Source: Cacajao melanocephalus
Taxonomy: Eukaryota; Chordata; Mammalia; Primates; Pitheciidae
NCBI GenBank assembly: GCA_963573385.1
Contig: CAUYLG010061926.1
Span: forward strand, 1-64,000
Length of the DNA: 64,000 nt
Reading direction: 5' to 3'
How positions within the stretch are numbered: position 1 is the stretch's first letter; every line of letters begins with the position of its first letter. The notes beneath the pieces were generated by a model. It saw nothing but the letters and a program-made list of their open reading frames with translations. It ran no database searches and was not told where the DNA came from. Shown one piece after another: positions 12,170 through 23,213 of this stretch. Both the position numbers and the translations under genes were made by a program.

Positions 12170-12836
12170 TCTTCACCCAGCAGCCATAAATCACACAGAA
12201 GCTTAAAGCCTTCTATCGACTGCCATTAAACTTAGAATAACATGCACAACACAAGCCACGCCTGCAAAGTGCAACCAGACTTGACTCACCCACTTTCCAG
12301 ACTCTCATCGCCACCATTTAAAGGCCTCATCCTGGTCTCAAGACCCAGCAAAATCTGCTCCTGACTGTATCTCCAACATCTCATCCCACATTCCATTTTG
12401 GTTACAATTTTCCAATGATTTTGTTTTTCTGCCATTTCCTTAAACACACTGAAATGTTTCTTGATGAAGAAAAGTTCATCCTTGCTATCTCCACTTCCTA
12501 GAATGCTCTTCTTCCCTGTTGCTTTCCAAACTAGCTCATCCTCATCCTTCAGGTCTCTGCCCAGTAGTCATTGCCCCTGAAGGATCTTTCTGAACATCTT
12601 AGATTGACCACCCAAATTACTTCTGATTCTATCATTATCTTATTTTCTACATTTCATTTATGACATTACATAACAACCATAATTATTTTTCACTTGTGTA
12701 GTGATGGTCTTCCCTAACGAGAATATAAGCTTCATTCATGCAATAATCTTGCTGTTGGGGTTTACCATTGTAGCCTCACAAAATAAACCCGGACTAAGAG
12801 ACGGCACTCAATACCTGTTTCTTGAGTGAAATTCTA
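12170..12836 (+). mobile_element. L2 LINE, sense 3' portion
   Basis: The order of blocks follows L2: ATGCTCTTCTTCCC, TCCTTCAGGTCTCTGCCC, ATATAAGCTTCATTC, then CACTCAATACCTGTTTCTTGAGTGAA at the end. This is the 3' end of the reverse transcriptase region and 3'UTR of an old mammalian LINE, highly diverged and non-coding now. Confidence 0.75.
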
Positions 12837-13020
12837 GTATAATCTACTTTGCAATGGAAGGCATATGTCTTTCTTCAGCAACGGTATTTCTTAGGCAGAA
12901 ATTATTGCTGATTCTATTTGAATTTTTCCATAACTACGATGCTCCCTAAGGTCTGTTACTTACAACTACACTTACTGTTCCTGCTTCCAGCTCCAGATGT
13001 TGATTTAGGGATGAGGATGG

Positions 13021-13371
13021 TGATATGGTTTTTGCTGTATCCCCACCCAAATCTCATCTTGAATTGTAACTCCCATAATTCCCATTGTTGTGGGAGGAAC
13101 TCGGTGGGAGATAATAAAATCATGGCAGCAGTTTCCTTCATACTGTTCTGGTGTTAGTGAGTAAGTTTCATAAGATGTAATGGTTTCATATGGGGTAACC
13201 CCTTTGGCTTGGCTCTGACTCCTCTCTTGTCTGCCACCAAGTGAGATGTGCTTTTCACCTTCTGCCATGATTGTGAGGCCACGTGGAGCTGTAGATCCAT
13301 TAAACCTCTTTCTTTTGTAAATATCCCAGTTTCGGATATCTTTATCAGCAGTGTGAAAACAGACTAATACA
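13021..13371 (+). mobile_element. Solitary MaLR LTR, THE1/MSTA type
   Basis: Starts TGATATGG and ends ACAGACTAATACA, about 351 bp. Flanks GATGG (13016-13020) and GAAGG (13372-13376) fit a decayed 5-bp TSD. Same family as 4878-5246, but with small deletions around 13278. Confidence 0.92.
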
Positions 13372-13778
13372 GAAGGGAAGTGGGCAAGCAGAGACTAGAG
13401 TGGAGTTCTTCTGGGATTTTTTTTCCCTGGTTGTTCTGTTACAGGTAAAGAATTAAACATTGCTGAAATCCCTTGAAGTAGCCAGCATGAATATAGTTCC
13501 CTTTCTTAGCTTAGAACCATGAAGACATTATCTTTCCTATTTTTCTGTTCTATTGGTTTAATCTATGGTATCTGAAAGGTTTATAGGCCTCTCTGCTGAA
13601 GCTATAACTCCATAATTCATCTGGAAGATGAATGCTGGGCACTCAATAGTTGTTTACTCAGTAGTTATTTGCAAAACTGAAATGGACAGAAATTTGAATT
13701 CATACTTAAAACTTACCCTGGATATTTTCTGTGACACATGCTTTTTGAAGGTTTTGTCTGACAATTTTTTAGGGTGTT
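13372..13778. other. No recognised gene or repeat
   Basis: About 400 bases between two LTRs; nothing recognised. Confidence 0.5.
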
Positions 13779-14348
13779 TGTATTAGTCAGTGTTCTCCAG
13801 AAGGACAGAACTAATAGAATATAGGTATATATGGAAGGGAGTTTATTAAGGAGAATTAACTCACATGATCACAATGCAAAGTCCCACAGTAAGCCATCGG
13901 AAAGCTGAGGAAGAAAGAAGCAGTAGTGGCTCAGTCTGAGTCCAAAAGTCACAAAAGTAGGAAGCTGACAGTGCAGCCTTCAGTCTGTGATTAAAGGGCC
14001 AGGAGGCCCTGGCAAACCGCTGGTGTAAATTCAAACGTCCAAAGACTGAAGAACCTAGAGTCTGATGTCCAAGGGCAGAAAGCATTCAGCACAGGAGAAA
14101 ATGAAAACCAGAAGTCTCAGCAAACCAGTTTATCTTACCTTCTTATACCTGCTTTGTTCTAGCCAGGCTGGCAGCCAACTGGACGGTGCCCACTCACACT
14201 GAAGGTGAGTCTCCCTCTCCTAGTCCATTGGCTCAAATGTTAATCCCCTCGGGCAACACCCTTACAGACACACCCAAGAACAGTACTTTACCAGCTCTCT
14301 AGACCTCCTTCAGTCCAATCAAGTTGACATCTAATATTAACCATCACA
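13779..14348 (-). mobile_element. Solitary ERVL LTR, MLT2 type, antisense
   Basis: Reads TGTATTAGTCAG on the plus strand and ends TTAACCATCACA, the reverse of the MLT2 start and end. Length 570 bp, longer than the MLT2A copy at 61571, which suggests an MLT2B-like form. Flanks GTGTT and GTATT fit a 5-bp TSD with one change. An inverted AATAAA-type signal (TTTATTAA) is at about 13842. Confidence 0.88.
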
Positions 14349-15651
14349 GTATTCTATATCACTACAGAAATATCAAACTCACTCTTAGAACTAACTCCTA
14401 ATCTATGAGCTGTTTTGAGGTTAAGCATTAGAAAGCGTCAGGATGACAAGTAAGTCTCCAATTTTAATTTTAAAACATTTTATGTTGGTAGGGGGATATG
14501 ATACCTACTATTAAATAGTAGCTTGCTCACATGACTAATACGTTCTTTTCCTTTGTTTTGTTCCTATTTTTGACACAAATTAGCAATTTTCTGATTGTTC
14601 AGAAAGGATTCATTTGTCAATATTTCAGTTATTTATAATAATCTATATATTCTTGTGAAGCAGTATTTAGTATACTTATCCATGTGAGGCAAGCAAATGA
14701 AATTATATTTAGCATCTCTGTGAAAATGAAAGCATTGTCTGTAATAAAGTGGTTGTACATAATTGTATATAAAGTATTTGCATGTAGTATCATATATAAA
14801 GTATTTATACATAATTATATATGTATGTATGTATGTGTGTGTGTAAATGTATACGCATATACATATCTATTATTGTTAAGATCAAGTTAGTTCTTAGCCA
14901 AGCCTGTGTTTAACTTTTCCAACAGGCCTCCACAATAATAAAATTGTCAAGCGATTTTTTCTTAACGATCACTGACTCCAGCTATAAATCCGTAAACTGG
15001 TCAATAACCTATAACCCAGCACCTTTCGAAATGGAATGTGGGATATTTATGCTCCCCCTGAGAGCAGCTTGTAAATAAAGTCCCAAACAGCAGTGCGTGC
15101 TGACCAGGACCACCGTTTGTGAGCAATAACACAAACACAATAGCATCGGCGTCTTCCCTTCTGTCTTCCCTCCCCTGCCTGTAATGTCTGAGACCACTTT
15201 TCTTGGAAGGCTTGAATCACACCCAACTTAACATATTAGGTGCTAGCTTAGCACACGCAGCACTAAACCACACCACAGCTCATTAACCTTTAGACTATAA
15301 AAAAGAAAAAAAAAACTTGCAGAAATGTCAGTTTAACTTTCCATTTCAATAACAGGGTTTAGGGTTAACAAAGAAAGAAAACACGAAACCTCAGACTGTG
15401 TGGTCATTATTATTAAGCATCGTTCATTTCATAATTAGTTTTTAAATCATAAAGTAAAGCATCTGAAGAAAATTAGCTTCTAATTGTATATTTTATTAAA
15501 AATTCATTATGTCATGGTTTTCAAAAATATATTAGGCTAACTTAAATATAGTGTAAAGTTGAGTAATCTTTTTACAATATACTGGAATTTTTTTTCAAAA
15601 ATATTAAGCATATATAAGACTTTTTTCTAATATACTCTCAGAACACTAAAC
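14349..15651. other. No recognised gene; TA/TG simple repeat at 14817-14870
   Basis: AT-rich DNA. The stretch at 14817-14870 is an impure TATG/TG simple repeat. The 15000-15240 part is more balanced in composition, but I see no gene in it. Confidence 0.45.
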
Positions 15652-15765
15652 AAATATTTATTGAGTGTATGTGCTAGGCACAGCTCAAAATCACTGAAAT
15701 ACAGTGGAGAATAAAACAAACACAAGCTGCTGTCCTCATGGTGCTTACATGCATTTTAGTGTTTT
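15652..15765 (-). mobile_element. L2 3' end fragment, antisense
   Basis: CAAATATTTATTGAGTG followed by TGCTAGGCAC, an AATAAAACAAACA block and CTGTCCTCATGGTGCTTACAT is the antisense of the L2 3' end. Confidence 0.75.
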
Positions 15766-16217
15766 GCATCATCCTCTAATATACACTCATATGTGTCTTT
15801 CCCTTCAGGATGAAGGTAAATTTCACAATGGTCAAAGTCCAAAATATGTGATTTCTATTCTGGTTTGTTTGATATGTTCCTCCTTTCAAAGAAAAAAAAA
15901 GTCATGTTTTACATTAAAAATTAAAGTATTTTTATTGTCCTAGAAGCATGAAGATATGCAGTGAAGATCAGGTATCTAAAGGCTTCTTCCTACATGTACC
16001 CTATTATGTGCCGCATGGTCCTCAAGAGGCAGGTCACAGACAGGAGGAGATATATGCTCCAGAAGAATAAGTGTCAGCTCAGGTAGCTTGAGACAGGAGC
16101 ATACTGGAGGCATTAACTAGTAGCAGAGTGCTGGGACAGGATGCTTCTTGGTGGTTCAAACTTTGCTACATTTTTTTTGAGACACACAAAACTTTATAAG
16201 CTGTCAGAAAACTACGG
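15766..16217. other. No recognised gene or repeat
   Basis: About 450 bases just outside the left end of the large inverted repeat; nothing recognised. Confidence 0.5.
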
Positions 16218-16384
16218 CTTGTCACAGTGACTTAGATCATATGTATGTGTATGTATATATGTATACATATGTGTGTATGCATATGTATTTTATATACATA
16301 CATGTTCATATGTATACAGATATGCACACAAATGGATATATACATATGTATACATACACATAATCTAAGTCGCTGTGACAAGTC
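16218..16384. repeat. AT-rich palindrome at the outer edge of the left arm
   Basis: CTTGTCACAGTGACTTAGA at 16218-16236 returns inverted as TCTAAGTCGCTGTGACAAG ending at 16384, and the sequence between is a TATG/CATA-rich self-complementary tract. The same edge motif occurs in direct orientation at the far end of the right arm (about 18257), so three copies exist. Confidence 0.8.
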
Positions 16385-16420
16385 AGTGTTTTTATATATG
16401 TCAGTATTTATGTATAAACA

Positions 16421-16862
16421 CAATTGATGATTACACAATATGTGGGTCAAAGGGCCCAATCCCCCACATGATCAAAAATCTCATATAACTTTTGACTCTC
16501 CAAAACCTTGACTACTTCTAGTAGCCTACTGTTAACTGAAAGCCTTACTGATAATATAAGCAATTGATTAACACATATTTTATATGTTATATATGTTATA
16601 TATTATAGTCTTACAATGAAATAAGCTAGAGAAAAGAAAATGTAACTAAGAAAATTCTAAGAAAGAGAGAATCTATTTGTTATTCATTAAGTGGAAGTAG
16701 ATCATCCTAAAGATCTTCATCTTCATTGTCTTAATGTTGACAAAGATGAGAAAGAAAAGAGGAGAGGTTGGTCTTGTTGTCTTAGGGGTGGCAGAGGCAG
16801 AAGAAAATCTGTGTGTTAGTGGACTCGTGCAGTCCAAACCCATGTTATTCAAGGTTCACCAG
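16421..16862 (-). mobile_element. Tigger2/MER28-like DNA transposon, left copy
   Basis: Ends are CAATTG at 16421 and, inverted, the CCTTGAA-type terminus (TTCAAGGTTCACCAG) at 16848-16862, followed by TA, the pogo/Tigger target dinucleotide. Internal blocks (GGTGGCAGAGGCAGAAGAAAAT, TTCATTAAGTGGAAGTAGATC) fit a short non-autonomous Tigger2 relative. It encodes no transposase. Confidence 0.75.
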
Positions 16863-16922
16863 TATATACATCTCTCTTTCTCTCTCTGTATATACACACA
16901 CATATGTATACATGTATATAGA

Positions 16923-16925
<3 letters not shown>

Positions 16926-16960
<35 letters not shown>
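16926..16960. repeat. TG dinucleotide microsatellite
   Basis: About 17 uninterrupted TG units. The inverted partner in the right arm has about 12 CA units, so the two have drifted in length since duplication. Confidence 0.97.
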
Positions 16961-16964
<4 letters not shown>

Positions 16965-16971
16965 AGACAGA

Positions 16972-17560
16972 GACCACTTACTACATAGCAGGTACTGTGC
17001 TAGTTGCTAAGGTTATTAGAAAAATAAAAGAATACAAGTCCCACAGTTCTCACTTTAGTTGGGGAAGTGATAGTTATAGCCTAGCATTCTGTGTTTATTA
17101 TTATGAGAGGCTTAGACACATGGTTAGCTAAGGGAAGTCTTTTAAGAAAATAAAGCACCTGATGTGAATTATTTTTTTGGCACCTACCATGTGCTAGGAG
17201 ACTGAATGAAAGTTTAGTCTAATGTGCTTTGCAGTGGGAGGCATCTATTTTGGTTCACCAAAGTGTTGGGAATTCAATAATAAATAACATGGACATGATT
17301 CAAAAGTCTAGTGAGGAGATGAGACACTTTCAATTACAGAAAATTATCTACATCTCAACAGTGGAGATGCAGGCTTACCCACCATCTCAATGGTGGAGAG
17401 GCAGGCTTGGCCAAGTGGAGCACAGGCAGGGAAGTCCTGGCTGTGGGGACAATTGAGCAAAGACTAAAGAAACGCTAGAAATGGCAAGATTGCACAGATT
17501 GAGCATAAATAATTTGGTGTTGCTAACGTGTAAACACAAGCAAAGAATGGAGAGATTTCC
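16972..17560 (-). mobile_element. L2 LINE, antisense, spanning left-arm edge and spacer
   Basis: ACTTACTACATAGCAGGTACTGTGCTAG, then degraded blocks such as GCACAGGCAGGGAAG and GAGCAAAGACTAAAG, follow antisense L2. It crosses the inner edge of the left arm at about 17040 without a break, whereas in the right arm the L2 stops abruptly at 17609. Diverged; outer limits approximate. Confidence 0.6.
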
Positions 17561-17689
17561 TGTATTCTTGATAATTATTCTGTCACATGGGTAAGAGAAC
17601 CAGACAGAGACTTTTCTTCTTTTATTTTTTTAAATAACCTTAGCAACTAGCACAGTACCTGCTATGTAGTAAGTGCTCTCTGTCTCTCT

Positions 17690-17714
17690 ACACACACACA
17701 CACACACACACACA
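17690..17714. repeat. CA dinucleotide microsatellite
   Basis: About 12 CA units; inverted counterpart of the TG run at 16926-16960. Confidence 0.97.
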
Positions 17715-17779
17715 ATCTCCATATACATGCATACATATGTGTGTGTGTACATATAAAGAGAGAAAGAGAGATGTATATA

Positions 17780-18214
17780 CTGGCGAACCTTGAATAACAT
17801 GGGTTTGGACTGCACGAGTCCACTAACACACAGATTTTCTTCTGCCTCTGCCACCCCTAAGACATCAAGACCAACCTCTCCTCTTTTCTTTCTCATCTTT
17901 GTCAACATTAAGACAATGAAGATGAAGATCTTTAGGATGATCTACTTCCACTTAATGAATAACAAATAGATTCTCTCTTTCTTAGAATTTTCTTAGTTAC
18001 ATTTTTTCTCTAGCTTATTTCATTGTAAGACTGTAGTATACAGGATATATAAAGTACAAAATATGTGTTAATTGCTTATATTATCAGTAAGGCTTTCAGT
18101 TAACAGTAGGCTACTAGCAGTAGTCAAGGTTTTGGAGAGTCAAAGGTTATATGAGATTTTTGATCATGTAGGGGATTGGGCCCTTTGACCCACATATTGT
18201 GTAATAATCAATTG
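17780..18214 (+). mobile_element. Tigger2/MER28-like DNA transposon, right copy
   Basis: Begins CTGGCGAACCTTGAATAAC after a TA dinucleotide and ends near AATCAATTG. It is the inverted duplicate of 16421-16862 and arose with the whole arm, not by separate transposition, because flanking DNA on both sides is duplicated too. Confidence 0.75.
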
Positions 18215-18336
18215 TGTTTATATATAAATACTGACTTACATATAAAAACACTGACTTGTCACAGTGGCTTAGATTATGTGTATGTGTACATATATATGTG
18301 TATATGTATGTATATATCCATGTGTATGCATGTGAA

Positions 18337-19838
18337 GACCGGAGCTCTCATTCCAAAAGAAAGATCTTGGAGAAGTCATTGCAGGGTAATCATCTAGGCA
18401 TTGAAGAATGATTTGGGAAGAGGATAATAGTTTTTAAATAAGGGTAGAGTAGGCAGGGCTCCAAGATCATCTCCTGCCCTTCATTCCTGTCTTAACTGAA
18501 GCTTCTTTTCATTCAACCTACCTGATATGACAAAGATGATGAAAACATTTATTGCCAACTTCAGGATGGTTGCAAAAAATGAATGTAAAAGTGTATTCAA
18601 ATATTAATCAATAACACTGTTGCTTAGAAATGAATAATATAAAATTGCAGCAAGATTTATCAAGATTTGTAATGAGAAATTTAAATCTGCTTTATGGAGA
18701 AAGATAAAAGTAGTTCTAATTAACGTGTTTCACAGCAATTCAAAATATCTATTGTGTTCTTACCCACTGGATGTCTCTTTCCATATAAGTATGCTTAGAA
18801 TTTTTGTCCAGGGTGGATAAAAGAAAATAGTATGTCACTTAAATTTTTTTTTTTAGTATTTTAAGGTCTACTTTTTGTAATTGAGAGATTAAAAAAAAAA
18901 AGACAAATATTTAAAATTTATCTTTGGAAAGGAATAGGAAATGTCATAATGGTGTCAGTTCTAATAAGTGGTGTATCAGATGTAATCTTATTTGAAACTC
19001 AATTGGATTTTTCTCATAATATCATCTATTTTTACTAAATTTTACTAATGTAGAAAAATAAGTAATTTAGAATATCCAAGTTTATTCTAAAAAGATAAAT
19101 GATAATGTGTGTGTATATATACATAAAAATGAAAAACTAAAAGAAAATTAAAATGACCGTTTAGCCAATATGTTCATCAGTAGCTTTCTAAACTTTGAGA
19201 TTGGCTTTGAAAACACTGTATGAAAAAAAATGATGAAAATATATTTTTTAAGTAACTAAAAACTTTGGTGAGAAAATGTCAAAATTCTGGGAATAAAGCA
19301 AATGATGGATTGAGAAAAAAATATTGCATACATAGCAAATTTTGTCTCTTTATATAAAAAAATACAAATGCTACCAACAATGATGTAACATTTTACCCTT
19401 ATTAAAGTAACCGATTTAAAAATTAAATTCTAACCAGGCAAAGTTTCATTTATACAGTGTGTTCCTACATTATTTGAAGAGTGCAAATTGGTAAAGTCCC
19501 TGTAGAAAGTAATTTGACAGTATACAGTAAGAATAACAATATTAATAATTGTAATTTGGTAAACATCCTTTGAATGTATCCTAAAGAAATAATTTAAAAA
19601 CAAAAGAAGTTATACACATGAAGGCACTGATTACAACATTACTTGGAAATAAATGAGAACCAATCTAGTTTGCAAAAGTAGGATAATGCAAAAGCTAGGT
19701 AATGTAATTAAATAACAGTATAGTGCCTTTACTTAATTATATTTTATATGAGCACTAATGGAATAATAATTAAAAGCTTTAGTGATATGGCAATGCATAC
19801 ATAATTTACATTAGAAAGCAGAATTAAAATTTTATACA
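18337..19838. other. AT-rich DNA, nothing recognised
   Basis: Very AT-rich with T and A runs near 18846 and 18890. No gene or transposon recognised. Confidence 0.5.
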
Positions 19839-20165
19839 GGCTGAACGCAGTGGCTTATGCCGTAATCCTAGCACTTTGGGAAGCTGAAGCGGGTGGATCA
19901 CCTGAGGTCAGGAGTTCCAGACCAGCCTGACCAACATGGTGAAACCCCGTCTCAACTAAAAATACAAAATTAGCTGAGCATGGTGGCACATGCCTGTAAA
20001 CCCAGCTACTTGGGAGGCTGAGACAGAAGAATCGCTTGAACCTGGGAGGCGGAGGTTGCAGCAAGTCGAGATTGTGCCATTGCACTCTAGCTGAGATGAT
20101 GCCATTGCACTCCAGTCTGGGCAACAAGAGCAAAACTCCATCTCAAAAACCAAACCAAACAAAAC
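19839..20165 (+). mobile_element. Alu, full length, with internal 25-bp duplication
   Basis: Sense Alu with tail CAAACCAAAC. Near its 3' end the segment GAGATTGTGCCATTGCACTC (20068-20092) is tandemly repeated in altered form (20093-20118), which makes the element longer than usual. Confidence 0.95.
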
Positions 20166-20464
20166 TGTATATAGAGACTATGATTGTACTTCAATAAAGA
20201 CAATAAATGCAATTAATGGAAATACTTCAGAAACTAGTTCTTAATAATACTAAAAACATCACATAAGTAATTTTTAATAAAAAATCTATAGAAAGGATGC
20301 ATTATTTTGAAAACCAGTAAATAAAGAAAACCACCAAACATTTATCTTGACACTTCCATGTAAAGTATACTTTGGGGTAGCTAATAGTTGACATATTTTT
20401 GAGTAATCTAGCTAATTAAAAAATAAAACCAGGAGTCAAATCAGTCACTTGAAGGACTTTGAGA

Positions 20465-20870
20465 TCTATATCAGTTAAAGGACTTTCAGTTGCAAGGAAC
20501 AGAACCAACAATGATTTTCTTGAGCAAAGATAAATCAAGTAGGAGACTGGAGGTTGAAATAATTGATGGAAAGTTAGGAAACCAGGCTTGGAAAATAATG
20601 CAGGCTACTTCAGATATCCAAGAGAGGAAGCCATTCAAGTATCTTTAAGAGTTACATTCTGGCCAGGATTTTGAGGCTACAGGACCCTGCCACTGCTGCT
20701 TCTGCATATGAATTTTAAACTTTTCTCCATCTCTGTCTTACCTGTTCAAGATTCAAATCCTGGACATAAGCATTTAAATTTTTGAGCCTAGAGGTCATGC
20801 ATACATATGTTTCTCTAGGAGAGTGATCAAAATAAGGAAAGGCTCTCATACATCCTGATTCTGTAAAATG
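20465..20870 (+). mobile_element. Degraded dispersed repeat, family unassigned
   Basis: The start CTTTCAGTTGCAAGGAACAG followed by GATTTTCTTGAGCAAA and a late CTCCATCTCTGTCTTACC resembles a common medium-reiterated repeat, but I cannot name the family with confidence. Confidence 0.4.
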
Positions 20871-20970
20871 GAGAAGGCAATGCCTTATGCCAATACTAAA
20901 AAGCTAATACTTGTTTACTGTGCAATTTGTTAATGAAAAAGCAATAAGCAATAGAAGGCACCAGAAGAAA

Positions 20971-21247
20971 TCACATGCCTGCTATGTACAGGATACAAGA
21001 CTTCTTATATGTGTCATCATTTAATCCTTACATCTCCAAACTCTTCCTGAAAGATACTCTTACTACCTTTCACATGAACTCGCAATTCAGGAGAATAAGA
21101 GAGGTCACTCGTGAAATTAGTAAGGCCAAGGTTTAAATCTAAGTGTTAAAGATACTCTTATTACCTTTCACATAAACTCGTAATTCAGGAGAATAAGTGA
21201 AGTCACTCATGTGAAATTAGTAAGGCCAAGGTTTAAATCTAAGTCTT
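20971..21247 (-). mobile_element. MIR-like SINE, antisense, with internal tandem duplication
   Basis: CCTGCTATGTACAGG, then CATCATTTAATCCTTACATCT and TTCAGGAGAATAAG followed by AAGGTTTAAATCTAAGTC follow the antisense MIR order. The second half occurs twice (see 21052-21246). Confidence 0.6.
21052..21246. repeat. 98-bp tandem duplication
   Basis: Unit 1 at 21052-21149 and unit 2 at 21150-21246 both start AGATACTCTTA and end in TTTAAATCTAAGT. I count about six substitutions and one 2-bp indel. Confidence 0.9.
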
Positions 21248-22279
21248 TATATCCACTAAATTCATCTGCTGTGGGAATCCAGAGGGAAGAAATTACATGC
21301 AATCGATGGATTGACTCAACAGATGACACTTACTTCAAACCTTGAAAGTTGGGTAAGTTTTGACATCTTCCAGTAGGGAAGGAGAATATCAGAGAGGGAA
21401 CAACATGAGCAAGAATAGAAGAAGGAGTAAAGTTTGGAAGTCTTGGGAAAATCTTGAGGAAAATATTGAAAACACAGATTGAAAACACAGATTGAGGTTA
21501 AGACTAAGTTTTAGAAAGTTTGAAGGGCAGTCTAAGAAAGGAATTTCCTCTTAACGCCGAGCATTCTTGGGAACCACTAGGTAATCTTGGACAGTGTGGG
21601 TAATATTGTCAAAACTATGCTTCAGGAACACTAATTTCACAACACTTTTATGAAATTATCAGTCAATATACACCAATCTTATTAAAAGAATGTGGCTGGT
21701 GCTTTGCATTCTTTATTCAAAGATACGTAACAGTGTTCCTTGTTATGTTTTATACTGAAATAATCTTGAAGAAAAACACTTCCTGTGGATAATGTTAATA
21801 TTAAATAGCCACCTTTCAAATCATATTAAGGTAAAATATCCCACATGTAGCAATATTTGCTTTTTGAACAGCTGACGTTTTATTTAAATTGAAAGTTGTA
21901 GTTAAACATATAAAAATTTCTAAGGATGCTTCATGTTTAATGTGGACCTAATATTTAATTTAGAGAATAAGGAATGAAACCAAGGGAGATTGAATGACAT
22001 TAAAGACATCAAATTATAAATTAATGGCAAAGCTAAAGAAAAGCCTAATTTAGCTCTCTGGAATCTCAATTATAATTATGCTTTGTTTTACCACACAATT
22101 GCTGTCGTCTCTCCTAGCGACATAGAAACTGCCGCAGGTAACCTAACATTTTTTTATAATTTAAGAATAGTCCCTTATATTCCTTCTGCATTTTATTTAT
22201 TCAAATTTTGTAAAAGTTGACAAGGCTGTCATCTTAACAACATCTAACCTAATCTGACTCCAAAAACCATGTCTTGAGA

Positions 22280-22335
22280 CCTGACTTCTAGGTTGTAAAA
22301 TTATCAACGGATCAGCAAACTGGCCATTTATAGAT
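22280..22335 (+). repeat. Dispersed direct repeat, copy 1
   Basis: CCTGACTTC, then TGTAAAATTATCAAC, GATCAGCA and CCATTTA, shared with 23158-23213 at close to 88 per cent by eye. Flanks differ. Identity unknown. Confidence 0.7.
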
Positions 22336-23157
22336 CTAATTCCAATGAGAGATGAAAAATCGTATGAAATTACATGATTTTTATCTTTCTACTTAGAAAC
22401 AGCAAAGGAAGATTTATTTCTAAACCACCAAGTTTCTTCACCAAAAATCTCAACATACATGTCAAGGGAGCATTTTAGGTTTTTAAATAGAAATTATCAT
22501 TATTTACTACATGTGCTCCATGTTTATTTTTCTTTGAAAACGAAATCTAATCTTCGTCATTTTTCTTTACTTAGCTAACTATATGGCATAGTTTTTTGAA
22601 AGGGTTAAATAATTTCCTTCTTTTCTGCACGTTTATTTTTTTCTTTTTGTGTGTGAGGTTCCCCACAAACCATAGCTCTGTCCAAAAGGAAATTAAAATG
22701 AAATACATAAGGCATGCTGGGACTTCACACTTCAGAGACTTACAAAGCAATATGGCCTGGTTAAATTGATTGTCACTTTAACTGCCCACAGCTACTCTTC
22801 AGGAAGGGGGCTTACAGTTTTACTGTTCTTAACGGGACCATATCCCTTTTCCAATAGCTTAATTTAGGTTGTGTTGAAATTCCTATTAAAATCAGAGTCA
22901 TTAATATTTCATTAAAAATACCCATGATGTCAGAAGTAGTCATTCTGAGCCTGCCAAGGTTCAAAGAAAACTACTCTTTCTCTGTTGGGTTGTGCTAACA
23001 TCCTGATATCTAATTCACATTTACATTTTTTTCATTAACCTGAACAAAAAACAAACATGAAAGAAGGAATACATCAAATGACTCCCATTGCCTTGTGCCT
23101 TCTATGTTTTGATGTCTTCAGATTATGCCATTAGCTTTTGACAATATGATCATAAAA

Positions 23158-23213
23158 CCTGACTTCAAGGATGTAAAATTATCAACAGATCAGCAGGCTG
23201 ACCATTTAGATAT
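23158..23213 (+). repeat. Dispersed direct repeat, copy 2
   Basis: Same 56-bp sequence as 22280-22335, 880 bp downstream and in the same orientation. Confidence 0.7.

Larger units (their letters stand above)
16320..17040 (+). repeat. Large inverted duplication, left arm
   Basis: This 720-bp arm matches the reverse complement of 17609-18336, about 96-97 per cent by eye over the transposon part, with differences in the microsatellite and a few small indels. It holds a Tigger2-like element (16421-16862), a TG microsatellite and the end of an antisense L2. The L2 runs on into the spacer, so this arm appears to be the original copy. Confidence 0.9.
17609..18336 (-). repeat. Large inverted duplication, right arm
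   Basis: Reverse complement of 16320-17040. It starts abruptly within the L2-derived stretch (CTTTTCTTCTTTTATTTTTTT) and ends near CATGTGTATGCATGTG. The spacer between the arms is 17041-17608. Together they can form a long stem in single-stranded DNA or RNA. Confidence 0.9.

Noticed and set aside
16245..16459. Overlapping frames on both strands full of Met, Cys, Ile, His
   Set aside because: They translate TATG/CATA simple repeats of the palindrome.
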